Below are positions 18,381-26,760 of a stretch of DNA of 64,000 nucleotides, in pieces. Under the pieces are notes generated by a model. That model made no database searches. It was given only the letters and a program-made list of their open reading frames with translations, and had not been told where the DNA came from. Within the stretch, counting starts at the first letter, position 1. The number at the start of each line of letters is the position of its first letter. The position numbers and the translations under genes were made by a program. Location: the NCBI GenBank assembly GCA_049347715.1, contig CP186339.1, forward strand, positions 3,596,001-3,660,000, in the 5' to 3' direction. The DNA is from Thalassotalea_B piscium_A (GTDB lineage Bacteria > Pseudomonadota > Gammaproteobacteria > Enterobacterales > Alteromonadaceae).

Positions 18381-18511
18381 TATTTATTTCTCTTACACTT
18401 ATTAATCCTAATTAGCGTAAGTTTAAGCTGAACTGACAAAAAATAATTGTTAATTAAAGCCAATAAATATGTCATTATGGCCAAATATGAACTTTTCTTG
18501 CTGGGTAAACC

Positions 18512-19516
18512 ATGAGTGATACACGCAAAAAGATCACTATCTCATTAATTCTATATGATTATATGCTTGCTACTAGTGTTAGCCTACCCGTAGAAATGCT
18601 AAGAGCAGGTGAAGCCTTGGCATATCAGGAAAATAAATCAGCAGCAAAACTGAATATACAAATGGTTGCAGAAAGTGACAAACCGGTATCAACTCGCTCA
18701 CTGATTAAATTAATGCCTGATATTGATGTTGATCATGCCACTTTACCCGATTATGCTTTTATTCCTAGTTTATGGCGAAACCCTCGCCCCGCACTGACAA
18801 AGAATCCAAAACTTGTTACTTGGCTCAATACCATTTGGCATCAAGGAACCACTTTAATCGGTGGTGGAACAGGTGTTTGTTTTATGGCTGAATCTGGCAT
18901 GCTAGATCACCATCCTGCTACAACACATTGGCATTATGTTGATCAATTCAGACGAGATTATCCTAAAGTTGATTTAAAACCTGATTTTTTTATTACCCAA
19001 TCAGACCGTATATACTGTGCTGCAAGTTTGAATGCACTAGCCGATATCGTTGTACATATTATTTTTCAAATTTATGGCCGTAACGCAGCCCAACATGTTG
19101 AAAGAAATTTTTCACATGAAATTAGAAAGCCCTATGAACAACAACGTTATTTAGAAGGTGCTGTCGATCGCCACCCTGACGAGCTGATTAGTCAAATTCA
19201 ATTTTGGATGCAAACCAACTTAAATGCCGATCTATCTATAGCAGAACTTGCTAAACAATTTGGTATTAGCCAGCGCACATTGACCCGAAGATTTAAGGCA
19301 GCAAATGGGATTAATGCGATTAAATTTTGGCAAAGATTAAAAATTGAAATGGCAAAAGAATTACTAGCTTCGAGCAACTTATCAATACAAGAAATTTCCT
19401 ATCAAGTGGGTTATCAAGACCAAGGTCAACTGACACGATTATTCAAACAAGAACTTGATCTAACACCAAGAGAATATAGAGCAACTGTCCGGAAAAAATT
19501 ATTTTCTTCACACTAG
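18512..19516 (+). CDS. GlxA-type AraC family transcriptional regulator
   Basis: The 334-residue protein has an N-terminal DJ-1/PfpI-like (class I amidotransferase fold) domain (about 10-195) and a C-terminal AraC DNA-binding domain (about 230-325). The nucleophile-elbow position is GGGTGVCFMAESG with Cys123. The two helix-turn-helix units are visible as LAKQFGISQRTLTRRF and ISYQVGYQDQGQLTRLFKQ. Members respond to small metabolites, but the ligand is not predictable here. Divergence from fabY suggests that gene as a possible target, without further support. Confidence 0.87.
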   Translation: MSDTRKKITISLILYDYMLATSVSLPVEMLRAGEALAYQENKSAAKLNIQMVAESDKPVSTRSLIKLMPDIDVDHATLPDYAFIPSLWRNPRPALTKNPKLVTWLNTIWHQGTTLIGGGTGVCFMAESGMLDHHPATTHWHYVDQFRRDYPKVDLKPDFFITQSDRIYCAASLNALADIVVHIIFQIYGRNAAQHVERNFSHEIRKPYEQQRYLEGAVDRHPDELISQIQFWMQTNLNADLSIAELAKQFGISQRTLTRRFKAANGINAIKFWQRLKIEMAKELLASSNLSIQEISYQVGYQDQGQLTRLFKQELDLTPREYRATVRKKLFSSH

Positions 19517-19531
19517 CTGTGCTTGAAGGTA

Positions 19532-19840
19532 TTAGCAGAATTCTTTTTGTAAACATTCAATTAATGTAAGTACTGAGTCATTGCCTATACGATAGTAAAT
19601 CGTTTGTGATTCACGGCGTGTTTCTACTAAACCGTCTGCACGTAAACGAGCAAGGTGCTGAGAAAGACTCGATTGACTTAAATCAATTTGCGCATTTATT
19701 TCACTAACAGACATTTCTTTCTCCCCTAAATGACATAAAATCAATAGGCGATTAGCATTACTCATTGATTTTAATAATTCAGCTGCTGATGTTGCATGTT
19801 TACGAATTTCAGCAATATTGATACTCGATGGCTTAGTCAT
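19532..19840 (-). CDS. ArsR-family repressor, BigR/SqrR/YgaV type (putative persulfide sensor)
   Basis: A 102-residue winged-helix protein. The core reads RLLILCHLGEKEMSVSEI, then LSQSSLSQHLARLRADGLV and the wing RRESQTIYYRI. It carries Cys36 and C-terminal Cys102 (plus Cys96). The 66-residue separation equals that of the reactive pair in BigR (Cys42/Cys108), which forms a disulfide or polysulfide bridge in the presence of sulfide or persulfide. No metal-binding CxC motif of ArsR/SmtB type is present. It is divergent from the three-gene MMPL operon, with two equal inverted repeats in the gap, so it probably represses itself and that operon. The sensing role is inference. Confidence 0.85.
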   Translation of the reverse strand: MTKPSSINIAEIRKHATSAAELLKSMSNANRLLILCHLGEKEMSVSEINAQIDLSQSSLSQHLARLRADGLVETRRESQTIYYRIGNDSVLTLIECLQKEFC

Positions 19841-19876
19841 TTTTTTCTCAAATTAATAATTGTATTGTGATATTAC

Positions 19877-19918
19877 ATTAGATGATGCTAATATTAAAGT
19901 ACATTAGTAAAAACTAAT
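19877..19918. promoter_or_regulatory. twin operator candidate for the BigR-like repressor
   Basis: Two copies of the inverted repeat ATTAG-N6-CTAAT occur at 19877-19892 and 19903-19918, with identical spacing and centres 26 bp apart. They lie between the divergent starts of the ArsR gene (19840) and the MMPL transporter gene (19931). AT-rich inverted repeats in a divergent gap are what BigR/HlyU-type ArsR proteins bind. The second copy ends 12 bases before the ATG, so binding should block the transporter promoter or its start. Confidence 0.7.
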
Positions 19919-19930
19919 ATAATATTTTTA

Positions 19931-22498
19931 ATGGGGTTCGTCTTGAATTATACAAAATTATTGAATTTTGCGCTAAACCAACCAAAAGTTATTTATACTT
20001 TTGTGTTATTACTGACTTTGGCAAGTTTGGCTATGATGCCAAATTTAACCATTGATACTGATCCTGAAAATATGCTCAGTAGCGATAATTCAGCACGTAT
20101 TCTTCATAACCAAACCAAACAAAGCTTTAATATGCATGACATGATTGTTGTAGGAGCAATCAGTAAAACCTCTATTTTCACACCTGATAATTTATCCGCC
20201 TTAAAATCATTGTCAGACAAAATAACTGGCATTGATGGTGTTATCAAAAAGGATATGCTGTCAATTTCTGAAGTGGATAATATTACTCAAGAATTAGATG
20301 GCGGCATTCGTTTCGAATATTTAATGAAACAAGCTCCGCAAACACAAAGTGCAAGCGATGAACTGCAACGAGCAGTGAAACGATTACCTATGCTAGATAA
20401 CACCTTAGTCTCAGGTGATGGCAAAGCAATGGCAATATATGTGCCATTAACCCATAAAGAACTTAGTTATACCGTTGCTGAACAAATCAGAACATTTACC
20501 GAAAGTTTACCTGTGGATCTCAACTTCCACATCACAGGTTTACCAATTGCCGAAGATCAATTTGGCTATGAAATGTTTGTCCAAATGGGGATAGCAGCAC
20601 CACTCGCAGGTTTAGCCATATTTATTTTACTTTGGTATTTTTTCAGAAACTTCGCATTAATTTTAGCCCCTATGATTGTCGCAATGGCAACAGTAATTAT
20701 TGTCATGGGTACTTTAATAGGTATGGGATTTACCGTACATATCATGTCATCCATGATTGCGATATTTTTAATGCCTATCGCCGTTGTTGATTCCGTTCAC
20801 ATTCTCTCTGAGTTTGCTGAAAACTATAAACCCGGAGACGATGCCAAAGCGGTTGTTCAAAAAGTAATGAAACACTTGTATACCCCAATGTTATTCACAT
20901 CAATTACCTCGGCGGTCGGCTTTTACTCATTATTGCTTACCCCAATTCCTCCGGTTAAAATTTTTGGCGCCTTTATTGGTTCAGGTATTTTATTAGCATT
21001 CGTACTAACAGTGATGTATTTACCTGTCTACTTATCCCGTTTAAGTGAAAAGAATTTACATAAGTTACAACTTGCTATCGCACGCATGGAGAAAAAAGGC
21101 CGCTTATCTTCTAGCTTAGAAAAATTAGGGGTATTCTCCACAACAAAAACAAAATTCATTTTAATTACCGCCATGGCACTGTTTGCTATTAGTGCTTATG
21201 GGGTCAGTAAAATAGTGATCAATGACAATCCTATCAATTGGTTTAAAGCTAACCATGAGATACGCATTGCAGATAAAGCATTAAATGAACACTTTGCTGG
21301 TACATACGACATTTGGTTAGTCTTTAAAGAAAGTGAACAACAACAAAGCGTTGCCATTGATGCCTTTAATTTGCAGCTAAAAAACCTAAAAGATAATGGC
21401 TTTGAGAGCAAAGCACTTGATACTTATATTGGCAGTCTTGACAAAACAAACCAATTATTTAGCCAAGATCTGTTAATTATTCTTGATGATCTCAGCTTTA
21501 GTGCTGACCCAGCATTTGAAAAATCATTAAGTGATTTATATCAACTCGCCGAAGTTAGTTATAATAAAAATAAAGTTTTTATTCAGCCTGACGTCTTAAA
21601 CTGGTTAGCACAATTACAGCAAGCAATTGATAATACTGACCTCGTCGGAAAATCGAACGGTTTGTCTGATATTGTCAAAACCGTCAATCGTGAATTAAAT
21701 TCTGGTGATGCCAAAGACTTTGTTATTCCTTCAAGTCCTCAAGGTGTGGCACAAACATTATTACAATATCAATCATCTCATCGTCCTGACGATTTGTGGC
21801 ATTTTGTCAGTAAAGACTACCAAGAATCACTATTGTGGTTACAAATGACAAGTGGCGATAATCAGCATACCACCGCTGTCGTCAATTGGATTAACGACTA
21901 CATTGAGACACACCCTGCGCCAATCGCTTTAACCGTAGATTGGGCAGGTAAATCGTATTTAAATATTGTTTGGCAAAACGCTATGGTAAATGGGATGTTA
22001 AAGAGTTTACTGTCATCATTTTTGATCGTCTTTTTAATGATGGTGGTATTATTTCGCTCATTAAAATATGGTGTTTTAGCTATGTTACCTTTAACTTTTA
22101 CCATCACGATGATCTACGGTTTAATCGGCTGGGTTGGCAAAGCTTATGATATGCCAATAGCGGTTTTGTCTGCATTAACGCTAGGTTTGTCGATTGATTT
22201 TGCCATTCATTTTCTCCAACGGACACGTGAGTTAGAAAAGCAAACAGGGAGCTTATTAAAAGCACTCACCTTAATGTTTCAAGAACCTAGCAGAGCAATT
22301 TCACGTAATGCTATTGTGATAGCAGTGGGCTTTACGCCGTTACTGTTATCACCTTTAATGCCCTATATTACCGTAGGTGTATTCTTAGCAAGTATTATGG
22401 CGCTTTCAGCATTAGTAACCTTAATATTACTACCAAGCTTGCTGATCACCTTATCAAACAAAACATCAAGCGTTGAATCTTCAGCGAAGAGCCAATGA
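19931..22498 (+). CDS. MMPL/RND family transporter
   Basis: This 855-residue inner-membrane protein has two RND halves: a first membrane helix (about 18-36), a periplasmic domain, a five-helix bundle (about 215-375), then a second single helix (about 408-426), a periplasmic domain and a final bundle (about 680-840). It matches the COG1033 (predicted RND exporter) group, in which such proteins move lipids or hydrophobic molecules out of the inner membrane. The repeated family motif is seen as VVDSVHILSEF and LGLSIDFAIHFLQRT. The ATG at 19931 lacks a clear ribosome site; a TTG at 19943 is an alternative. It is first in an operon with a LolA-like and a barrel protein. Confidence 0.88.
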   Translation: MGFVLNYTKLLNFALNQPKVIYTFVLLLTLASLAMMPNLTIDTDPENMLSSDNSARILHNQTKQSFNMHDMIVVGAISKTSIFTPDNLSALKSLSDKITGIDGVIKKDMLSISEVDNITQELDGGIRFEYLMKQAPQTQSASDELQRAVKRLPMLDNTLVSGDGKAMAIYVPLTHKELSYTVAEQIRTFTESLPVDLNFHITGLPIAEDQFGYEMFVQMGIAAPLAGLAIFILLWYFFRNFALILAPMIVAMATVIIVMGTLIGMGFTVHIMSSMIAIFLMPIAVVDSVHILSEFAENYKPGDDAKAVVQKVMKHLYTPMLFTSITSAVGFYSLLLTPIPPVKIFGAFIGSGILLAFVLTVMYLPVYLSRLSEKNLHKLQLAIARMEKKGRLSSSLEKLGVFSTTKTKFILITAMALFAISAYGVSKIVINDNPINWFKANHEIRIADKALNEHFAGTYDIWLVFKESEQQQSVAIDAFNLQLKNLKDNGFESKALDTYIGSLDKTNQLFSQDLLIILDDLSFSADPAFEKSLSDLYQLAEVSYNKNKVFIQPDVLNWLAQLQQAIDNTDLVGKSNGLSDIVKTVNRELNSGDAKDFVIPSSPQGVAQTLLQYQSSHRPDDLWHFVSKDYQESLLWLQMTSGDNQHTTAVVNWINDYIETHPAPIALTVDWAGKSYLNIVWQNAMVNGMLKSLLSSFLIVFLMMVVLFRSLKYGVLAMLPLTFTITMIYGLIGWVGKAYDMPIAVLSALTLGLSIDFAIHFLQRTRELEKQTGSLLKALTLMFQEPSRAISRNAIVIAVGFTPLLLSPLMPYITVGVFLASIMALSALVTLILLPSLLITLSNKTSSVESSAKSQ

Positions 22499-22516
22499 AA
22501 TAAATAGGAGATACCC

Positions 22517-23305
22517 ATGAAAAAATTCGTTTTACTATTAACTATTTCATTCTTTTTGAGTGTGAGTTCACACGCAGAAATACTGACTGATGTTAACCAA
22601 ATCATTGAAAAGTCTAATTTAGCATCATATTACCCTGGCGATGACGGTAGAACACAAGCGCGTATGATTATTGTTGATAAGCAAGGTAATAAACAAATGC
22701 GTCAATTTACTATTTTGCGCAAAGATAAGGCCGATTTAGGCGATCAAGAAATGCTTGTTTTCTTTTCTCGTCCCAGTGATGTTAGTGGTACTGTTTTTAG
22801 AGTGGCTAAGCACATAAATAGTGATGATGACCGTTGGTTATATCTACCCGCGCTTGATTTAGTCAAACGCATTTCAGCTGGTGATAAAAGAACCTCATTT
22901 GTTGGCGCTCATTTTTACTATGAAGACGTTTCAGGACGTAACCCAGCTGAAGATAACTTTACCTTAATCAGCAGTGATAACGGACTTTACACCATCAAAG
23001 CAATCCCTAAAGATGCCAATAGCGTAGAATTTTCTTGGTATCAAGTTAGCATTGATCAGAACACTTTTTTACCTATGAAAGTCACATATTTTAACGAGAA
23101 AAACAAAGCCATTCGTGAAATGCAGGTTATAGAAACAAAAGAGATCCAAGGCATTACAACGGTTATTCATTCCAAAATCACGGATTTAATCGACAATAGC
23201 TATACTGAAATGCAATTTAGAGGGGTTCAATATAATTTAGGGATCTCAGATGATATCTTTTCCGAACGTAGCTTACGTACGCCACCTAAAAAATGGTTAA
23301 GATAA
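22517..23305 (+). CDS. periplasmic outer-membrane lipoprotein-sorting-like protein (LolA fold)
   Basis: A 262-residue protein with a clean signal peptide (MKKFVLLLTISFFLSVSSHA, cleavage after about residue 20). The rest resembles the COG2834-type LolA-like proteins that accompany MMPL transporters: RWLYLPALDLVKRISAGDKRTSFVGAHFYYEDVSGR is the hallmark region around 110-145. The half-barrel fold binds lipid or lipidated cargo. Its place between an inner-membrane RND pump and an outer-membrane barrel suggests it is a periplasmic carrier. The gap to the transporter is 18 bp and to the next gene 6 bp, so the three are one transcript. Confidence 0.82.
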   Translation: MKKFVLLLTISFFLSVSSHAEILTDVNQIIEKSNLASYYPGDDGRTQARMIIVDKQGNKQMRQFTILRKDKADLGDQEMLVFFSRPSDVSGTVFRVAKHINSDDDRWLYLPALDLVKRISAGDKRTSFVGAHFYYEDVSGRNPAEDNFTLISSDNGLYTIKAIPKDANSVEFSWYQVSIDQNTFLPMKVTYFNEKNKAIREMQVIETKEIQGITTVIHSKITDLIDNSYTEMQFRGVQYNLGISDDIFSERSLRTPPKKWLR

Positions 23306-23311
23306 ACGATT

Positions 23312-24676
23312 ATGAGTGTAGATGTTACTGTGAACAAACATAGACATGGGGTTGTTAATGCCTTACTCATTATGACTTTTTTTAGTCCCCCTCTTTTCGC
23401 CCAAGCCGTTGCAGAGCAAAGCAATGAAACGTCTGTTAAACAAAGTGACAAGTGGGGCGACGAAGCATGGGGAGAGAGTCCATGGGGGGAAGAAGAAAAA
23501 TCCCCTTGGCAGGTTAAAGGATTTATTGATGCCAGTTATGGCTCTTTTACTCAAGACAATATTGTCACATCAGCTCAATCATTAAGTGAACTAACCGCGC
23601 GTATAGAATTGGATTATCAACATGACTATTTTGATATTTCAGCTAAAGCAGATGCAAGATACGATGGTGTCTTAAATAAAAGCCTTTGGGACACTCGGGA
23701 ACTTAATATTGCTTTTAGTCCGAGCACAAACCTTGATGTAAAATTAGGTCGCCAAGTATTAACTTGGGGAACGGGAGACTACCTATTTTTAAATGATTTA
23801 TTTGCTAAAGATTGGCAATCATTTTTTTCCGGTCGAGATGATGAATACCTCAAAGCATCGTCAGATAGCATTCGAACAACATTTTATTCACACGGCATCT
23901 CATTCGACTTAGCATGGACACCTGAATTTACTTCGGATAAATATCCCACTGGTGAACGTTTTTCATTTTACTCTCCTTTAGCACAGCAACAAATTGCCCC
24001 AAAGGATACTTTTTTAGTGAATAAAACCAATAATGATCAATGGTCAATGCGTATCGCTACAACAAAAAAAGGTATTGAATATGCGCTTTATGGCTATCAT
24101 GGTTTTTGGACTACCCCTGTTGGTGTAAAACAATTAAATTCTAATTTGTTAGCATCTTACTTTCCAACCCTCAATTCATGGGGAGCAAGTATAAGAATGC
24201 CAATCGCTTCAGGAGTGTTTAATGCAGAATTTTCTGCCTATAACAGCAGTAAAGACAGTAAAGGTAGCAATCCTTTTATCGCTAACAGCCAACACCGCTT
24301 CTTATTGGGCTATGAAACAGAACTCGCTAAAGATTTAACCGCGGGTGTGCAGTACTATTTAGAAAAAACACGACAATATGATGAATTTTTCACATCAAGT
24401 TCCACGCCTGCAAACCTTGTAGATGAATATCGCCAGCTTATAACCCTGCGCTTAACATATATGATGCTACAACAAAAATTAATTTACTCACTCTTTAGCT
24501 TTTACTCACCCAGTGATGAAGATGGTTATATTAAACCTTCAATTACTTACCGATATAATGACAAATATCGTTTTTCGTTAGGGGGCAACCTCTTTTTTGG
24601 AGATGAAAATTATTCTTTCTTTGGTCAACACCAAACGAATAGTAATGTTTGGGTACGCGCTAAATTCAGTTTTTAG
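23312..24676 (+). CDS. outer-membrane beta-barrel protein of the MMPL operon (DUF1302-like)
   Basis: A 454-residue protein with a signal peptide ending near FAQA (about residue 33). It has a tryptophan/glycine-rich acidic linker with repeated WGxxxWGE units (about 48-65), then alternating amphipathic strands ending in aromatic KFSF, a good outer-membrane assembly signal. The motif LGRQVLTWGTGDYLFLNDLF near 146-165 is shared by barrels found next to MMPL transporters. It is probably the outer-membrane part of the export path. The linker might contact the periplasmic partner; that is a guess. It ends tail-to-tail, overlapping the next gene by 11 bp. Confidence 0.78.
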   Translation: MSVDVTVNKHRHGVVNALLIMTFFSPPLFAQAVAEQSNETSVKQSDKWGDEAWGESPWGEEEKSPWQVKGFIDASYGSFTQDNIVTSAQSLSELTARIELDYQHDYFDISAKADARYDGVLNKSLWDTRELNIAFSPSTNLDVKLGRQVLTWGTGDYLFLNDLFAKDWQSFFSGRDDEYLKASSDSIRTTFYSHGISFDLAWTPEFTSDKYPTGERFSFYSPLAQQQIAPKDTFLVNKTNNDQWSMRIATTKKGIEYALYGYHGFWTTPVGVKQLNSNLLASYFPTLNSWGASIRMPIASGVFNAEFSAYNSSKDSKGSNPFIANSQHRFLLGYETELAKDLTAGVQYYLEKTRQYDEFFTSSSTPANLVDEYRQLITLRLTYMMLQQKLIYSLFSFYSPSDEDGYIKPSITYRYNDKYRFSLGGNLFFGDENYSFFGQHQTNSNVWVRAKFSF

Positions 24677-25109
24677 TGGGTAATTTTGCGGATTTAAACC
24701 TTACATAATCATCTTCCGAAGCACTGTCATGACATTCTGCTCTGACAGTGATTTCATCTTTAGCGTTTAATCGATCTAATACAAAATATTGCTCTCGGCA
24801 AAAAAGTGAGATTATAGGTAGATTACTTAAGCGTTTATCAAAATATTCTGATAACTCATCGCTATTGGAATTATCCCTTTGAGCACCCCGTGGCTTTTCA
24901 CCACGCCGTTGTGGATCATTATTCTTATCTTTTCTATCTTTTTTCCCTGGGCGACTTTGTTTTTCATGAAGCAAAAACACCGAAAATTCAAAAATTTTAG
25001 AACCATCTGCTTTAATCTCAGTATTAAGTTCTTCTCGTAAATTAAGCTTTTTCTGTGACGCACAGCCACTCAGAAAAACAAACGTAAACAATATAATAAG
25101 GGTTTTCAT
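24666..25109 (-). CDS. small lipoprotein of unknown function
   Basis: A 147-residue predicted lipoprotein. The signal peptide MKTLIILFTFVFLSGC carries a good lipobox (LSGC, lipidated Cys16). The mature part has a highly basic, low-complexity middle (SRPGKKDRKDKNNDPQRRG, about 52-70) and two cysteines near the C-terminus (CREQYF, AECHDS) that could form a disulfide. I do not recognise the family. It faces the MMPL operon, so it is not part of that transcript. Confidence 0.65.
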   Translation of the reverse strand: MKTLIILFTFVFLSGCASQKKLNLREELNTEIKADGSKIFEFSVFLLHEKQSRPGKKDRKDKNNDPQRRGEKPRGAQRDNSNSDELSEYFDKRLSNLPIISLFCREQYFVLDRLNAKDEITVRAECHDSASEDDYVRFKSAKLPTKN

Positions 25110-25263
25110 AATAATTGAGATAAATAAATGATGACCTTAGCTTACCTGATTTATAGCAAACTTGTATAATACCTTCGAGCAAATGAATTAAATACTTGTC
25201 AGTAGGATTTCGCAAAGGCAAACTATGGTAAGTAATAATCGAATCAACTGATTTAGGAACCCC

Positions 25264-25893
25264 ATGAGTCAATTATCAACCGCTACAAACCAAATAAAAC
25301 AAATGTTAAGTTTACAAGATGCTATGAATTCACGGGTAAGTGATACATGGCGCGACAATAATTATGAATGGTATCGCGCTATTTGGGTTGAATGTGCAGA
25401 GATGCTTGATCATCATGGTTGGAAATGGTGGAAACATCAAGAAATTGACGTACCACAAGTTCAACTCGAGCTTGTAGATATTTTTCATTTTGGTTTAAGT
25501 TTACGTTTAATGACCGGCGCCTCAGTTGATGAAATATCGTCAACACTCGTACAAGAGCTAACGCATAAGAGTAAAGAAAGTGACTTTAAATTAGCTCTCG
25601 AAATGCTAGCAAGTGCTGCTGTTACCAACAAAACCTTTGATGCCGCTGCATTTGCAGACTGTATGCGTTTAATTAATATGGATTTAGATGAGCTTTTTCG
25701 TCAATATGTTGGCAAAAACACATTAAACTTTTTTCGCCAAGATCATGGCTACAAAGAAGGTACCTATATTAAAATTTGGCATGGTAAAGAAGACAATGAA
25801 GTATTAGCTGATGTTGTTCATCAACTTGACCCTACAGCGGCTAATTTTCAACAGCAGCTTTACCAAGCATTAGAAGAAAAATACCCTAATTAA
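25264..25893 (+). CDS. dimeric all-alpha dUTP diphosphatase
   Basis: A 209-residue helical enzyme of the dUTPase-2 (MazG-related) type, which hydrolyses dUTP to dUMP and keeps uracil out of DNA. The metal-binding acidic motifs are visible in WVECAEMLDHHGWKWWK (about 48-64) and LELVDIFHFG (about 75-84). The remainder, including the GYKEGTYIKIWHGKEDNEVL stretch near 160-179, also fits the family. It is distinct from the trimeric Dut enzyme and could act beside it. It stands alone, with a good start (ATG after AGGAACCCC). Confidence 0.85.
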   Translation: MSQLSTATNQIKQMLSLQDAMNSRVSDTWRDNNYEWYRAIWVECAEMLDHHGWKWWKHQEIDVPQVQLELVDIFHFGLSLRLMTGASVDEISSTLVQELTHKSKESDFKLALEMLASAAVTNKTFDAAAFADCMRLINMDLDELFRQYVGKNTLNFFRQDHGYKEGTYIKIWHGKEDNEVLADVVHQLDPTAANFQQQLYQALEEKYPN

Positions 25894-25992
25894 TAACTAA
25901 ATAAGATTAGTTCTAATATTTATCATGCTCTGGCACAAATAGTGCTTATTCAAAGATAATAAAAATATTGTCAATAATTTGAATAACCGGAG

Positions 25993-26670
25993 ATGACTAT
26001 GGAACTAATCTTATTTGCCATGATCAGCCTTATTGTTGTAGTTGCATTACTCGCGAGCCGTTTAAACGACAACAGCTTCCCTTTTCCATTTGATCGTAAG
26101 AACGCTATTTTTACCCCCGCAGAGAAAAACTTTCAAAACCTAGTTGAACAAGCGCTTGGGCCAAAATACCGTATTGTTAATCGCGTTAGATTGTCTGACA
26201 TCGTCACGATTCGAAATGGCGTATCGAACAAAGCAGGACAGAGTGCTACCGCAAATGCTGATAATAAATATTTAGACTTTGTTATTTGTGAACGTGAAAC
26301 CATGAAACTACTAGGGACGATAGACTTAGTTGATACACAAGGTAAAGGCTATAAATTGAAAAAAGATTGGTTTGTAAGCGGAGCATTAGAAGCTGCAGCT
26401 ATTCCTCACATTCGCATTAAAATCAAACCCAATTATACTATTGAAGAAATTAAAAATTGTATCCATAACCGTTTATTTGGCCAAGCGCCTGCGCCGACAC
26501 CTAAAATAAAAGGTCGTGTGATACCGGCAAATATGATGAAGCCACGTACTAAACCAGCAAATAGTGATGTTGGTGTACTAACGGCTGTTGCCGCTAGAAA
26601 TGAATTATCAGTAAATGACCAACTCACTGCCAAAATTCCATCACCAAGTATTGCAGCACTTCCTCACTAA
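25993..26670 (+). CDS. membrane-anchored DUF2726-like protein
   Basis: A 225-residue protein with an N-terminal membrane anchor (ELILFAMISLIVVVALLA). It is followed by a domain resembling DUF2726: FTPAEKNFQNLVEQAL, then LDFVICERETMKLLGTIDLVD and DWFVSGALEAAAIPHIRIK. This arrangement recalls a nuclease-like fold, with conserved acidic residues in the core strands. The C-terminal 60 residues look disordered and proline-rich. The function of the family is not established. It has a strong ribosome site (CCGGAG) and a hairpin after the stop. Confidence 0.7.
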   Translation: MTMELILFAMISLIVVVALLASRLNDNSFPFPFDRKNAIFTPAEKNFQNLVEQALGPKYRIVNRVRLSDIVTIRNGVSNKAGQSATANADNKYLDFVICERETMKLLGTIDLVDTQGKGYKLKKDWFVSGALEAAAIPHIRIKIKPNYTIEEIKNCIHNRLFGQAPAPTPKIKGRVIPANMMKPRTKPANSDVGVLTAVAARNELSVNDQLTAKIPSPSIAALPH

Positions 26671-26690
26671 TATTCGATTTATCTTTAACA

Positions 26691-26713
26691 GAGCAAGATT
26701 TTTATTCTTGCTC
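26691..26713 (+). terminator. probable terminator after the DUF2726-like gene
   Basis: An 8-bp stem (GAGCAAGA with TCTTGCTC, 7-base loop) begins 20 bases after the stop codon. The following T tract is short (tcgtta), so it is a moderate candidate. Confidence 0.6.
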
Positions 26714-26760
26714 TCGTTATACTAGGTACCAGCCTAATACGTTATTACAGAGACACTTAA

